Notes: a model not told the origin generated them from the sequence alone. Positions 46,327 to 55,165 are shown, numbered from the stretch's first letter. The stretch: 64,000 nt of DNA from Roseospira marina (GCF_014197855.1 NZ_JACIGJ010000004.1:248001-312000); one strand, 5' to 3'. Translations and numbers: made by a program.

Positions 46327-47499
46327 ATGTCCGACATCGTGATTGCCGGAGCCGCTCGGACGGCCGTCGGAACCTTCAACGGCGCTCTGTCCTCGGTTCC
46401 CGCGCACGAACTCAGCAAAGTCGTTCTGCAGGAGGTCATGAAGCGCGCGAAGGTTGACCCGGAGGAGGTGTCCGAAGTCATCCTGGGTCAGATCCTGTCC
46501 GGGGACACCGGGCAGAACCCGGCGCGTCAGGCCGCCGTGAACGCGGGCATCCCGGTCGAGAAAACCGCCTACGGCATCAACCAGCTGTGCGGCTCCGGGT
46601 TGCGCACCGTCGCCCTGGGCTATCAGGCCATCAAGATGGGCGACAGCGACATCATCCTCGCGGGCGGCCACGAAAGCATGAGCATGGCGCCGCACATGGC
46701 GCATATGCGCGGCGGGACTCGCATGGGCTCGCTGGAACTGAAGGACAGCATGCTGCGCGACGGCCTGTTCGACGCCTTCCACGGCTACCACATGGGCGTG
46801 ACCGCCGAAAATATCGCGCAACGTTGGCAGATTACCCGCGAGGAACAGGACGAGTTCGCCGCCGGGTCGCAGCAGAAGGCCGAGGCCGCCATCAAGAGCG
46901 GGCGGTTTAAGGACGAAATCATCCCCTACGTCATCAAGACCCGAAAGGGCGAGATCGTGGTGGATACCGACGAGCACCCGAAGGAAGGTGTGACCAAGGA
47001 AGGGCTCGCCAAGCTGCGCCCGGCCTTCAACAAGGACGGCACGGTGACTGCGGGCAATGCCAGCGGCATCAATGACGGCGCCGCCGTGGTGGCGCTGATG
47101 ACCGAGGAGAACGCGGCCAAGCGCGGGGTCACCCCGCTGGCGCGGATCGTGTCCTGGGCGACGGCCGGCGTCGACCCGGAAATCATGGGCACCGGGCCGA
47201 TTCCGGCGACCCGCAAGGCTCTGGAGCGGGCCGGCTGGACCCACGAAGACCTCGACCTGATCGAGGCCAACGAGGCCTTCGCCGCCCAGGCCCTGTCGGT
47301 GAACAAGGAGCTTGGTTGGGATACCAGCAAGGTGAACGTCAACGGCGGCGCCATTGCGCTGGGCCACCCGATCGGGGCATCCGGCGCCCGCATCCTGGTC
47401 AGCCTGCTGCACGAGATGCAGAAGCGCGACGCCAAGAAGGGGCTTGCCACCCTGTGCATCGGCGGCGGCATGGGCATCGCCATGTGCGTTGAGCGGTAA
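46327..47499 (+). CDS. phaA: Acetyl-CoA acetyltransferase (beta-ketothiolase)
   Basis: A 390-aa thiolase condensing two acetyl-CoA to acetoacetyl-CoA, the first step of PHB synthesis. The acyl cysteine is Cys88 in NQLCGSGLR, the His is in [15 protein letters not shown] and the second Cys is in [10 protein letters not shown]. An AGGGAG-type ribosome site precedes ATG 46327. Acetoacetyl-CoA reductase (phaB), usually next, is not present here. Confidence 0.97.
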   Translation: MSDIVIAGAARTAVGTFNGALSSVPAHELSKVVLQEVMKRAKVDPEEVSEVILGQILSGDTGQNPARQAAVNAGIPVEKTAYGINQLCGSGLRTVALGYQAIKMGDSDIILAGGHESMSMAPHMAHMRGGTRMGSLELKDSMLRDGLFDAFHGYHMGVTAENIAQRWQITREEQDEFAAGSQQKAEAAIKSGRFKDEIIPYVIKTRKGEIVVDTDEHPKEGVTKEGLAKLRPAFNKDGTVTAGNASGINDGAAVVALMTEENAAKRGVTPLARIVSWATAGVDPEIMGTGPIPATRKALERAGWTHEDLDLIEANEAFAAQALSVNKELGWDTSKVNVNGGAIALGHPIGASGARILVSLLHEMQKRDAKKGLATLCIGGGMGIAMCVER

Positions 47500-47572
47500 A
47501 CGCGGGAACCGGTTGGCCAAGAGGCGTTTTCACGGACCGGCATGGAGCACGTCACCCCAAGACGGGCTCGCG

Positions 47573-47675
47573 AGAGCAAATCCCGAGCGATCTGGAACAG
47601 ATCGCGACGACGATTTGCTTCAACATCAGTACGTTAGGGCATTTTGCGTGATCCCGATGTCGCGCTAAACGCTCT
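47573..47675 (+). repeat. 103-bp dispersed repeat, copy 1
   Basis: It starts AGAGCAAATCCCGAGCGATC and ends with GCTCT, the inverse of the first five bases. An inner palindrome GCGATCTGGAACAGATCGC (47587-47605) is followed by GACGACGATTTGC. Aligned with the copy at 53644-53746 it matches at most positions over the full length, and both are exactly 103 bp. It has no coding capacity, so it is a MITE- or REP-like intergenic element. Confidence 0.85.
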
Positions 47676-47861
47676 GGTGGGTCTTGTTCTGAGTGATCGG
47701 CTCTCGGGCGGGAGTCTCGGACGCCAAGATCGGCGTCCGAGGCCCCGCCTGCCTACCGCGCTACGGCACGCCCCAGGGTGCTGAGTCCGTCGAGCGTGAC
47801 GAACGGTGTCGCGCTCCGCGCCCGGTCATGATCCCCTGAAACTCTTGATCCCTGAACCGAC

Positions 47862-47885
47862 AAAAGCCGCCCGAGGGCGGCTTTT
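47862..47885. terminator. Bidirectional intrinsic terminator
   Basis: AAAAGCCGCCC-GA-GGGCGGCTTTT, a perfect 11-bp stem with A and T tracts on both sides. It lies just past the tRNA-like remnant on the minus strand and about 390 bases past the last Ter-locus gene, and could serve either. Confidence 0.85.
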
Positions 47886-47912
47886 ATGTCTTTGACACGC
47901 TTGGGAAAAGTG

Positions 47913-47973
47913 TGGCGTCCCCAAGGGGATTTGACCCCCTGTTGCCGCCGGGACAGGGCGCCATGTATGGGGT
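47913..47973 (-). pseudogene. tRNA-Glu-like remnant lacking the D arm
   Basis: Read on the minus strand, the 3' part GGGGACGCCA, a T arm AGGGG-GTCAAAT-CCCCT and an anticodon-type stem-loop GCGCC-CTGTCCC-GGCGG closely follow bacterial tRNA-Glu. At the 5' side ACCCCA could pair with five of the seven acceptor bases, but only TACATG stands where the D arm should be, and the T loop lacks TTC. The loop would read GUC rather than UUC. It cannot be a functional tRNA; it may be an old integration-site remnant. Confidence 0.45.
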
Positions 47974-48272
47974 TTCCGGGCATTCAGGCGGCCTGTGATC
48001 CTGCCGGGTTCACGAAATGACCGGCGGGCGCCAGGGGTGAAGGCAGAGCGAACGGATTCGGTCCACGGTCAGGCACCAACCCGGCGGACTCTCCTGACCG
48101 CTGGACCAACGTTGGGGGCTGGGGTCAATTCCGTTGTGGCACGAACGACTCTCTGGCCGCCCCGCAGCCGCCCAGAGGATTGGGAGCCCGGCCGGACCTC
48201 GTAGATCAGGCCCACGGTGCGGCCGGGTTCTCCCCCTCTGAACCGTAAGGCGGCCCAAAGGTCACGCCGGGG

Positions 48273-49109
48273 TCACGCCGGCATCTCGGTCGGCCTGGAC
48301 CGGACAACGGCATGAGCGTTGGACACGTCGAACCCTTCGTCCACCGCGAGGGTTCTCGTTGTCTCGGTGGTCATGTCGACGAGGGTGACGGCCCCGTTCA
48401 CCAGGGAAACTTTGGCGAGGTGAGCCTTGGCGCCGGCCATCTCGGCCACGTTCACGTCCGCGTCGGCCGCGCACCCGAACACCACCGGATCCTTGCCCAG
48501 GGTGACTGTGATTGTGCGTTCCTTTTCAAGGCTCATACCTTTCGGCCGGATGGTCACCTCCAACCAGGCCCGGCGGAACGCGGTCTCCGCAAGCGCAATG
48601 GCCAGTCCGATCACCGCCCCTGTGGTCGCCGTACCCGCTGCCAGCGTGGACACCAGATACATCAGGCCGCATCCAATGAACCCGCCGACGGCCCCGGCAA
48701 AGGAGGCGGTCGCAACCTTGAGATTGGGGATCACCCACGAAACGGCGAAACCGACGGCCAGGCCCCCGAGCGTCCAGCCCAGGAACCGGCCCGCGTCGGC
48801 CTGCCCGCCCAGGAGCTCGGCAATGGGAAAGCCGGCCGTCAACGCCACGTAACCGCCGATCATTCCGCCGATCCCACCGATCACCACGCCCTTGGTAACC
48901 GATTTCCAGTCCGCAACCTTACCCACATACTGGGTCTGGGCGAACGCCAGCAGGCCGGCGATACACATGCCGTCGAGTCCGGTTCCGACAACCCACGACG
49001 CAAGCGCGCTATGAAGGCCCACGATGCCATACAACATGGCGCTTGCCAGTCCGCCCACCGCTCCGAAGACGGAGAAGTACACACGCTTATCTGAAAGAAG
49101 CCACTTCAT
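48273..49109 (-). CDS. Membrane protein with C-terminal FHA-like domain
   Basis: A 278-aa protein. The first ~180 residues are six or so hydrophobic, glycine-rich helices (FGAVGGLASAMLYGIVGLHS, GVVIGGIGGMIGGYVAL, FAGAVGGFIGCGLMYLV). The C-terminal ~90 residues resemble a forkhead-associated (FHA) beta sandwich (RTITVTLGKDPVVFGCAADA, AKAHLAKVSLVNGAVTLVD, ending DVSNAHAVVRSR), although the canonical GR and SxxH residues are not strict. FHA domains read phosphothreonine, so it is a plausible membrane target of the kinase encoded 35 bases upstream. It is the last gene of the Ter locus. Confidence 0.75.
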   Translation of the reverse strand: MKWLLSDKRVYFSVFGAVGGLASAMLYGIVGLHSALASWVVGTGLDGMCIAGLLAFAQTQYVGKVADWKSVTKGVVIGGIGGMIGGYVALTAGFPIAELLGGQADAGRFLGWTLGGLAVGFAVSWVIPNLKVATASFAGAVGGFIGCGLMYLVSTLAAGTATTGAVIGLAIALAETAFRRAWLEVTIRPKGMSLEKERTITVTLGKDPVVFGCAADADVNVAEMAGAKAHLAKVSLVNGAVTLVDMTTETTRTLAVDEGFDVSNAHAVVRSRPTEMPA

Positions 49110-49144
49110 ATCTGGTTCACTTTCTCCTTTGCCCCAATGGGGTA

Positions 49145-50635
49145 TCAGCCATTGACCAACTGGACCTGCACCAGTCTGCCGCCCTCTTCGCGGGAGAGCA
49201 GAAACTGGCTTCCATCGGTCAGCTTCACGTGCCCACCGATTGGCACGTCTTTTTTAGCAGAGACGTCGTGCATGTGCGGCATCCCTTCATTCACAAGATA
49301 CCAGTCTCCATTATGGAGCTGGAAATAACCCACCCGCTTTTTCTGGGCGGCCGACAGGTGTTCATTGGGAAAGACGGCGCGGCTGACGTGCCAGGGGAAT
49401 AGGGACTGGCCGTTCCAGACCATGACCCGATGGTTGTCCGGCATGTAGGTGCCGCTGTGCCGGCTGGAGTAGAGGTTCAGGACCGGCAACTGTCCCCTGT
49501 ATGGCGTTCCGCAATACGGGCATTTCGGTTTGGTCGTGTTATCGAAGACATACCAGCCCATCTCGCACCCGTTGGCGCAGGGCTGGATCATATCGATCGT
49601 GCGGACCAGGGCATTTTCCCACTCGGACGGGGTTGGGCGCTCATGCGGGGCGTGAAGACCGGTGACAAAGGCTCTTTCGAACAGGTCCGCGAGCAGCGGC
49701 CCCGCGATGGTGTAGGGCATCCGGGACGGATCGCCCCAGGGGAGTTGCGCCTTGGTGAGCTGGTCAGCGTTCACTCTGTTGCCGGCATCGGTCGGGTGCT
49801 CGACAAACAGGGCCTTCGTGCCCATCGCCAGCTCTTCGTCCTTGGTCGCATCCATGTCATGCACCTTCCCGCCTCGCAGGGGGTGGCGGTAGAACAGGTA
49901 CATGTAGATCAGGACGGCCAGGGCATGCCTATCGGTCAGCGTGGAGGGAAGTTTCCGGTTCTCGTCGGTTCGTTCGAGGTGCTGGGTGGCGATCACTTCG
50001 GGAGCGATGAAGTCCGGTGTGCCCACGACGTCCGGCGGAAACTTCCCCGGAACAACCAGACCGTCAATGTCGATCACGCAGGCACGGCCCGAGGACGGAT
50101 CGACCAGGACATTCTTGTAAGACAGGTCCGAGTGGGCAAGGCCGGCCGCGTGAAGACGGCGGACCGCACGGCTGATCATCAGGCAGATTTGGAGATGGCT
50201 GAGCCAAGTCCCTTTCTCCTCCGGGGCCAGGAACTTCGCGCGGTTTGACGCACTCGCAAACCACTTGCCTTCTTTTTCCTTGCCCTTGATTCCCAGCATG
50301 TCGTTGTTGACGGAGCCGTGGGCGAAGAAGAAATGGGGCTTATAGACCGGGACGACGACGCCGATCCGTCCATCCCGCTCGACAACTGCCGTCGGCCAGC
50401 AGAACAGATCCTTCCAGTATTCTCCGCCCTCTCTTTCCAGTATTCCTTCTCTGTAGCTTCCGACAATCGATTTCAGGCGCTCTTTTCCTTGGTAATCCAG
50501 TGGGTCGCGGAAGAAAGCGACGACATAGGAGCGATCGGGGCTGAAGTAGACGTCCTTCATGCCGCCCTGGCCGATGATCTCGTCCTTGTACTGGACCGGC
50601 TGCCCATCCTGAGTCGTGAGCGTGATGATCGTCAT
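49145..50635 (-). CDS. Atypical Ser/Thr kinase with zinc ribbon and FHA-like tail
   Basis: A 496-aa protein. The kinase domain (about 15-345) has a glycine loop IGQGGMKDVY (21-30), catalytic loop HSDLSYKNVLVD with Asp170 and Asn175, and metal Asp189 in VIDIDG (DFG equivalent). Beta-strand 3 reads YVVAFFRDP, so the usual ATP-binding lysine is not evident. A zinc ribbon follows (Cys353, Cys357, Cys372, Cys375; CANGCE and CPYC). The last ~95 residues (from VMVWNGQSLFPWHVSR) look FHA-like (VGYFQLHNGDWYLVNEG, IGGHVKLTDGSQFLLSREEG). Kinases with VWA and PP2C partners form the signalling part of Ter loci; here PP2C is 11 bases upstream. Confidence 0.85.
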   Translation of the reverse strand: MTIITLTTQDGQPVQYKDEIIGQGGMKDVYFSPDRSYVVAFFRDPLDYQGKERLKSIVGSYREGILEREGGEYWKDLFCWPTAVVERDGRIGVVVPVYKPHFFFAHGSVNNDMLGIKGKEKEGKWFASASNRAKFLAPEEKGTWLSHLQICLMISRAVRRLHAAGLAHSDLSYKNVLVDPSSGRACVIDIDGLVVPGKFPPDVVGTPDFIAPEVIATQHLERTDENRKLPSTLTDRHALAVLIYMYLFYRHPLRGGKVHDMDATKDEELAMGTKALFVEHPTDAGNRVNADQLTKAQLPWGDPSRMPYTIAGPLLADLFERAFVTGLHAPHERPTPSEWENALVRTIDMIQPCANGCEMGWYVFDNTTKPKCPYCGTPYRGQLPVLNLYSSRHSGTYMPDNHRVMVWNGQSLFPWHVSRAVFPNEHLSAAQKKRVGYFQLHNGDWYLVNEGMPHMHDVSAKKDVPIGGHVKLTDGSQFLLSREEGGRLVQVQLVNG

Positions 50636-50646
50636 ATCCTGTTCCT

Positions 50647-52560
50647 TCAGGGCACCAGGACCGCAAGGGTCCGGTCGTCATGGTTACCGGGCGACCAGAA
50701 GTCGAGCCACTCAAGGAACTGCCGATCCATGGCCTCGTTCGTGCGCGAGAAATCAACAGACCGCGTCAGATCGTCGCGCCAGAACTCGATCCATTTTGCG
50801 CCGTCCGCAAAAACGGCGTCGGTGGGAAACTTCGGGTCCGAAATCCCGTCCGTCATCAGAGCCACGGCGGTGAAGTCTTTCCGAACGTCAAAGAAAAGCC
50901 GCTTCGCGACCTCTTCGAAGCCTCCGGAGAACTCCGATTTTTGCAGGAACCGGGTCTGACCCGCGAACTCGCCGCTGTCGGGCAACGTCAGAGGCGTCAA
51001 GGACCCATCGCGGACGTCGAACACCGCAGCCCCGCCGTCGCCCACGGAAAATCCGGCGATAAACCAGCCTTCCTCGACCTTGCGGACGACGCCGATGATC
51101 AGGGTTGTCGAAAATGCGGAGACCTTTTCGTTGCGGACCGCCGCCTCAGCCTCGAGATCCTTGGCGGCGTCAAAGGCGGCGTCGGCCAGGGAGAGGTAAA
51201 GCTGGCTCTTGATCTGCGCGGTGGCGTCGGTGTTGCCCTGCCTATGGGCGTGCACGAGTTTTCCCAGATGCGGCGTGACGTGCTTGTCGAGCCGTTTGGG
51301 CAGGCCACTCAAGACACTCTCGACGGCCACCTTGGAGCCGCGCCGCGAGAACGTCGCGCTGCCGGCCCCATCCGCCACCACGGCGATGTGCCAGCCTCCC
51401 GGGCCGGTGGCCAGGAGTCCGAAGTGGTCGTCGCGGAATGTGCCATCCTTGGCATGCGAGCGGCCCCGCTTGCTCGCCGCCACGCAGAGCAGGTCGCCCT
51501 CCGTCCGTTCGAAGGCCTCGTCCTCTTTCCAGAACGGGTCGTTGCGGTCGCTGGCCTTTGAGACCCAGAGCGACTTGGGGTCGGGGATCACCGCCAGATG
51601 GGCCGCAACCTCGCACCGTTTGCCGTGCAGAAGCGCCTGCAGGCGGAGGACGAAATCCCCGCTGGCCGTGGGCGTGCCCTTCAGAAGCCCGGACCCCTCG
51701 TCCAAGGTCAGACCCGAGCCGCCGGAGTCTTCAAGCTTCAGGCCCTTGAGACCGTCGATCTGGATGGCCCCTTCATAGGCCTCGCTGGTCCTGGCGTTCT
51801 TCAGGTACACCGTTTTCTTGACCGTCTCGATGGGGGCCGCGCCCGCGGACCCGGAGCACGCTGCGCGCGTCGGCATCGCGGGCACCCCGCCCGGCTGGGG
51901 GGTATCGAGGGTCGAACGGTCGGGCGGATCGGCCACAGGCGAACGGGGCGTCGCCGCCTTGGGTGACTCAGGCTTAGGTGACTCAGGCTTGGGTGAGTCG
52001 GGCTTGGATGAGTCGGGCTTGGGTGTCGGCGTGCCCGCCCCGTCCTCCGGCCGTGTCTGCGGTGCATCGTCGCTCATGGGAACCCTCGCAGGTGGGTCGG
52101 AGGCGTCGCGCTTTGGCGGGGCCGGTTCGGGATCCGGGTCTGAAACCGGATCGGAGGCCGAGGGGTCAAGCTCCGGCTTGGCCTCGGGCTCCGGCTCGGA
52201 GGCGGGCTCCGGCTCGGGTGCGGCCGGGTCAGAGGGCGCCAGATCAGGGAACGGCCTATCAGAGGGAGGCCCCGCCTCGTCCGCTCCAGCCGTGTCCACC
52301 GGCGGGCTCGGGGGGGGTGGTGACTCGCGCGGGCCCTGCGGCTCATCGGTGGAGGTCGGGCGCTGTGCCACTTTGCTTGTTTTTCTGAAATTTCTCTCGA
52401 AACGATCAATAACAAACAGAATTCTTCGAAGATGTGGCGGCAGACCGTAAAATCCTCGAAACCCGTCTCCCGGATCTGGCACGTTTTCCGTTACGAGCGC
52501 GTCGGCGAAGGCACGGGTTGCTGCGTTTATGGCCGGCGTCAACTTGAACTCGTCCGTCAT
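50647..52560 (-). CDS. PP2C-family phosphatase with long acidic/proline linker
   Basis: A 637-aa protein. A short helical N-terminal domain (about 1-70, LPPHLRRILFVIDRFERNF) is followed by a disordered linker (about 70-235) of Pro, Asp, Glu and Ser with KPESPKPES repeats. Then comes an Ig/cadherin-like beta module (about 240-330, LKLEDSGGSGLTLDEGSGLL) and a C-terminal PP2C domain (about 345-637; metal aspartates in VVADGAGSAT, MTDGISD and NHDDRT). It should remove phosphates set by the kinase encoded next. The start ATG overlaps the VWA gene stop (ATGA at 52557-52560), so the two are coupled. Confidence 0.88.
   Translation of the reverse strand: MTDEFKLTPAINAATRAFADALVTENVPDPGDGFRGFYGLPPHLRRILFVIDRFERNFRKTSKVAQRPTSTDEPQGPRESPPPPSPPVDTAGADEAGPPSDRPFPDLAPSDPAAPEPEPASEPEPEAKPELDPSASDPVSDPDPEPAPPKRDASDPPARVPMSDDAPQTRPEDGAGTPTPKPDSSKPDSPKPESPKPESPKAATPRSPVADPPDRSTLDTPQPGGVPAMPTRAACSGSAGAAPIETVKKTVYLKNARTSEAYEGAIQIDGLKGLKLEDSGGSGLTLDEGSGLLKGTPTASGDFVLRLQALLHGKRCEVAAHLAVIPDPKSLWVSKASDRNDPFWKEDEAFERTEGDLLCVAASKRGRSHAKDGTFRDDHFGLLATGPGGWHIAVVADGAGSATFSRRGSKVAVESVLSGLPKRLDKHVTPHLGKLVHAHRQGNTDATAQIKSQLYLSLADAAFDAAKDLEAEAAVRNEKVSAFSTTLIIGVVRKVEEGWFIAGFSVGDGGAAVFDVRDGSLTPLTLPDSGEFAGQTRFLQKSEFSGGFEEVAKRLFFDVRKDFTAVALMTDGISDPKFPTDAVFADGAKWIEFWRDDLTRSVDFSRTNEAMDRQFLEWLDFWSPGNHDDRTLAVLVP
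51962..52021 (-). repeat. Four 15-base tandem units in the PP2C linker
   Basis: Units of the GGTGACTCAGGCTTA type at 51962, 51977, 51992 and 52007 encode a repeated Lys-Pro-Asp/Glu-Ser-Pro/Ser pentapeptide. Base differences between units show the array has begun to diverge. Confidence 0.85.
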
Positions 52561-53630
52561 CCCCGCCCCCGTCCGATGTCAAAACCTTCGCCATCGTCCG
52601 CGGCCTGATACATGCCGGTCTTGCCACACCACGGGCAGGTCTCCTCGCCGTCCCCCTCCACACAGTGGATCCCCCCGCACCGACACACCGCCATGGCGAA
52701 CCGGGCCCCGCAATGGGGGCAGTTCGGCTGGCCGATCAGGTCTTCCGAACTGACGGCGTGGCCGCTGCCGATGCCCTCGGACAGATCGAAATAGCTGGTT
52801 TTTACCGGCATGGCGGTATCGAGGGTGTAGCGGCGGGTCTCGAGCAACTCGGACAGCACGGGGTCCGTGGTCTCGATCCGCCCCATGTGCCGCTCGTACT
52901 TGACCACATAGGGGAGCTTTTTCTTGGCGCATTTGCCCACGAACACAGCGTAGCGGTCGTCCACCCCCGCGAAGGGCGTCGCTCCATCCGCGGACTCGAC
53001 CGGCACAAGCACGCCCGGTTCGGCCTTTGCCAGGGTTACCTTGCGGTCCTGCCCCGCGCTGACGCTTCGGCTCTGGCTCTGGATCGACTGGCTGATCCAG
53101 GCGATAAAGCGGGAGAACGCGTCGGGCGCGGTGTCATTGAACACCACCACGTCGTCGGTCAGCCGCTTCAGAAGGGCATGGTCGGCCCCGCCGCCGATGG
53201 ACACGGCGATCAAGTTGACCCGCGTGCGATAGGCGCTGTTCCAGCGGTCCACGGCGGCCCCGACGGAGTCCGTCGGGTGCCCGTCCGTCAGCAGGAAGAC
53301 GACGGGTCGCCAGTCGCCCTTGCGGTCCGGGGTTGTGGAGACGACCGTGCGATCGATCTCGTCCATCAGGTGGGACAGGGCCGCCCCCAGGGCGGTCCCA
53401 CCGCCCACGGGAAGCTCCGGGGGATGGAAGGCGAACAGCTCGGTCAGTTGGATCACCGTCCGCGCCTTGCCCGCGAACGCGATCACCGACAGAAACGCCG
53501 TTTCCAGCGCGTAGGGGTCCTTGCGAAGGGTGGACACGACGGCCGCGATGCCCTCCTCAAGCTTGTACAGGTTGTCCCCGACCATCGATTCGGAGACATC
53601 GACGAGGAAGAAAATCGGCAGGCGACGCAT
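52557..53630 (-). CDS. TerY-type VWA protein with C-terminal zinc ribbon
   Basis: A 357-aa protein. The von Willebrand A domain (about 1-205) has an intact metal-ion adhesion site: DVSES at 11-15, a Thr in GGGTALG, and LLTDGHPTD. After a middle beta-rich region, the last ~55 residues are zinc-ribbon-like, with cysteine pairs in CPHCGARF, CRCGG, and CPWCG. TerY proteins are thought to link kinase/phosphatase pairs to Ter proteins as metal-dependent adaptors. ATG 53630 (MRRLPIFFLVDVS) aligns with the other two VWA genes; the longer open frame is ignored. Thirteen bases upstream lies the end of a 103-bp repeat. Confidence 0.9.
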   Translation of the reverse strand: MRRLPIFFLVDVSESMVGDNLYKLEEGIAAVVSTLRKDPYALETAFLSVIAFAGKARTVIQLTELFAFHPPELPVGGGTALGAALSHLMDEIDRTVVSTTPDRKGDWRPVVFLLTDGHPTDSVGAAVDRWNSAYRTRVNLIAVSIGGGADHALLKRLTDDVVVFNDTAPDAFSRFIAWISQSIQSQSRSVSAGQDRKVTLAKAEPGVLVPVESADGATPFAGVDDRYAVFVGKCAKKKLPYVVKYERHMGRIETTDPVLSELLETRRYTLDTAMPVKTSYFDLSEGIGSGHAVSSEDLIGQPNCPHCGARFAMAVCRCGGIHCVEGDGEETCPWCGKTGMYQAADDGEGFDIGRGRG

Positions 53631-53643
53631 CTTCGGCCCCCTT

Positions 53644-53746
53644 AGAGCAGTGTGCGCGACATTTGGACCACGCAAAATGCTCTAGAATATGGATATTAAA
53701 GCACATCGTCGTCACGATCCGTTCCAGATCGCTCGGGATATGCTCT
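53644..53746 (-). repeat. 103-bp dispersed repeat, copy 2, inside the Ter operon
   Basis: In reverse orientation to copy 1, running from AGAGC (53644-53648) to GCTCT (53742-53746), the ends being inverse. It fills almost the whole gap between two VWA genes, and its right end supplies part of the TAG stop (53745-53747) of the upstream VWA gene. Conserved blocks shared with copy 1 include CGAGCGATCTGGAAC, GACGACGAT and GCATTTTGCGTG. Confidence 0.85.
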
Positions 53747-54380
53747 AGAACACGACCTGAATTTCGGGCGGCGGCGGCGGCAGAGCCACGGTGGAGGTCG
53801 CCCCCACGGACTTGTTGCCGCCGGAAATGGCCGCGGTCACCCATTTGAAGAAGCCTGAGAACCCAGCGCTGTCCATGGTGTCCAGAGACACGACATGATC
53901 GCACAGCGGCTGAAGGTCTTCCTTGCGGGCCTTCGGACCGGCCACGCATCCGATGACGCTGGCGAACCCGATGGAGCGCATCTTCGGGCACTGCTGCTCG
54001 AAGAGTTGGATGTCCGACGGCTTGCCGTCCGTCATCACGAACAGGTACGGAGCCCAGTCGCCCTTCTCTTCAGCGGTGGACCGCCGGATTTCCTGGCGGA
54101 TCCGGGCCCCCAGGGTTTCCAGGGCGAGGCCAAGGTGGGTCGGGCCGGATTTGGGTGTGTCGATCACCGGGACCTGAAGCTCGTCCAGCGCCGTCAGCGG
54201 CACCACGACCTTGGCGTCGGCATCGAAGGTGATGATGCTGACGTACACCGTCTCAAGGGCGTGGGGGTCCTGGCGCAGGGCGCTCACCATGACCCGAATG
54301 CCCGTGTTGACGGCCTCGATCGGCTCGCCCCGCATGGAGCCGGACGTATCAAGCAGCAAGTAGACTGGGAGCCTTCTCAC
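53745..54380 (-). CDS. terY: TerY-type VWA protein
   Basis: A 211-aa single-domain VWA protein. The adhesion site is DTSGSM at 11-16 with Thr and Asp of MTDGKPSD. It ends in a polyproline stretch (LPPPPPEIQVVF). It is the same length and close in sequence to the gene just upstream (54530-55165), so they are tandem duplicates. The stop codon lies in the terminal repeat of the 103-bp element. Confidence 0.92.
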   Translation of the reverse strand: MRRLPVYLLLDTSGSMRGEPIEAVNTGIRVMVSALRQDPHALETVYVSIITFDADAKVVVPLTALDELQVPVIDTPKSGPTHLGLALETLGARIRQEIRRSTAEEKGDWAPYLFVMTDGKPSDIQLFEQQCPKMRSIGFASVIGCVAGPKARKEDLQPLCDHVVSLDTMDSAGFSGFFKWVTAAISGGNKSVGATSTVALPPPPPEIQVVF

Positions 54381-54529
54381 GCGTCTCTCCCCTTTTTCTC
54401 AAGGCCGCGCAGGCCATGGTGGCCGGTCCTCGTCCTGACCGGTCAGGACGAGGACCATCTGCGGTGTCGCCGCGCCGGCGCACACACCGGCCGGTCGGAC
54501 CAAAACATCTCGTCGTGGGTCGCCCGGGA

Positions 54530-55165
54530 TCAGACCAGGCTGATCTGGGGAGGCGGCGGAGGTAGCTCGCTGAGTTCCGTGGACTCGGCTTTCGTGAGAT
54601 CCACCTTCTTGGAACTGGTGGAGATCGACGCCGACACCCATTTGAAGAACGCGCCGATGGTTGAGGAATCGGCGGTATCAAGCGACACCACCACCTCGGT
54701 GATCGTCTTCAGGACTGTCGTGTCGGCCTGCGGGCCGGCGGCGCAGGCGATGACCATTCCGGTGCTCACCTCCCGGAACGTATCCAGCCCTTTTTGCCAG
54801 TCATCGGTCGGCCGGCCGTCGGTCATGAGGAAGACAAGCGGCTTCCAGTCGCCCTTTTCCTCAGCGGTGGTCTTTCGGACCTCCCGCTCGATGGACTCTT
54901 TCGTCACCCTGAGCGCGTCACCCAGGGACGTCGTCGATCCCGCCTCAATGGTGGGCGGCTGGAACGACATCAATTCCGTGAGGGGCACCGCCTGCCGGGC
55001 CTTGTCATCGAAGATGATCACCGACAGAAAAGCGGTCTCCAAGGCGTAGGGATCGGTGCGCAGAGTGCTGACGAGCATCTGCATTCCGTTGCGAACGGCT
55101 TCAATCGGTTCGCCGTGCATGGAGCCCGAGATGTCGAGCACGAGGTAAACCGGCAGGCGGCGCAT
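54530..55165 (-). CDS. terY: TerY-type VWA protein
   Basis: A 211-aa VWA protein with adhesion site DISGSM at 11-16, Thr in STTSLGDALRVT and Asp in MTDGRPTDD. The C-terminus LPPPPPQISLV matches its neighbour. ATG 55165 (MRRLPVYLVLDIS) is used; the frame upstream runs into the terD gap. It lies 29 bases after terD on the same strand. Pairs of TerY proteins with a PP2C and a kinase are the usual TerY-P signalling group of Ter loci. Confidence 0.92.
   Translation of the reverse strand: MRRLPVYLVLDISGSMHGEPIEAVRNGMQMLVSTLRTDPYALETAFLSVIIFDDKARQAVPLTELMSFQPPTIEAGSTTSLGDALRVTKESIEREVRKTTAEEKGDWKPLVFLMTDGRPTDDWQKGLDTFREVSTGMVIACAAGPQADTTVLKTITEVVVSLDTADSSTIGAFFKWVSASISTSSKKVDLTKAESTELSELPPPPPQISLV

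Larger units (their letters stand above)
47500..48272. other. Gene-free boundary between the PHA genes and the Ter locus
   Basis: 773 bases with no credible gene. It contains, in order, a 103-bp repeat (47573-47675), an inverted repeat TCGGACGCC/GGCGTCCGA (47717-47725 and 47732-47740), a bidirectional terminator (47862-47885) and a truncated tRNA-like sequence (47913-47973). Bases 47980-48270 show nothing recognisable. The mix of repeat and tRNA remnant suggests a rearranged junction. Confidence 0.7.

Noticed and set aside
47995-48258. Short frames on both strands between the tRNA remnant and the last Ter gene
   Set aside because: Low-complexity Arg/Pro/Gly peptides with no start context or similarity I can recognise.
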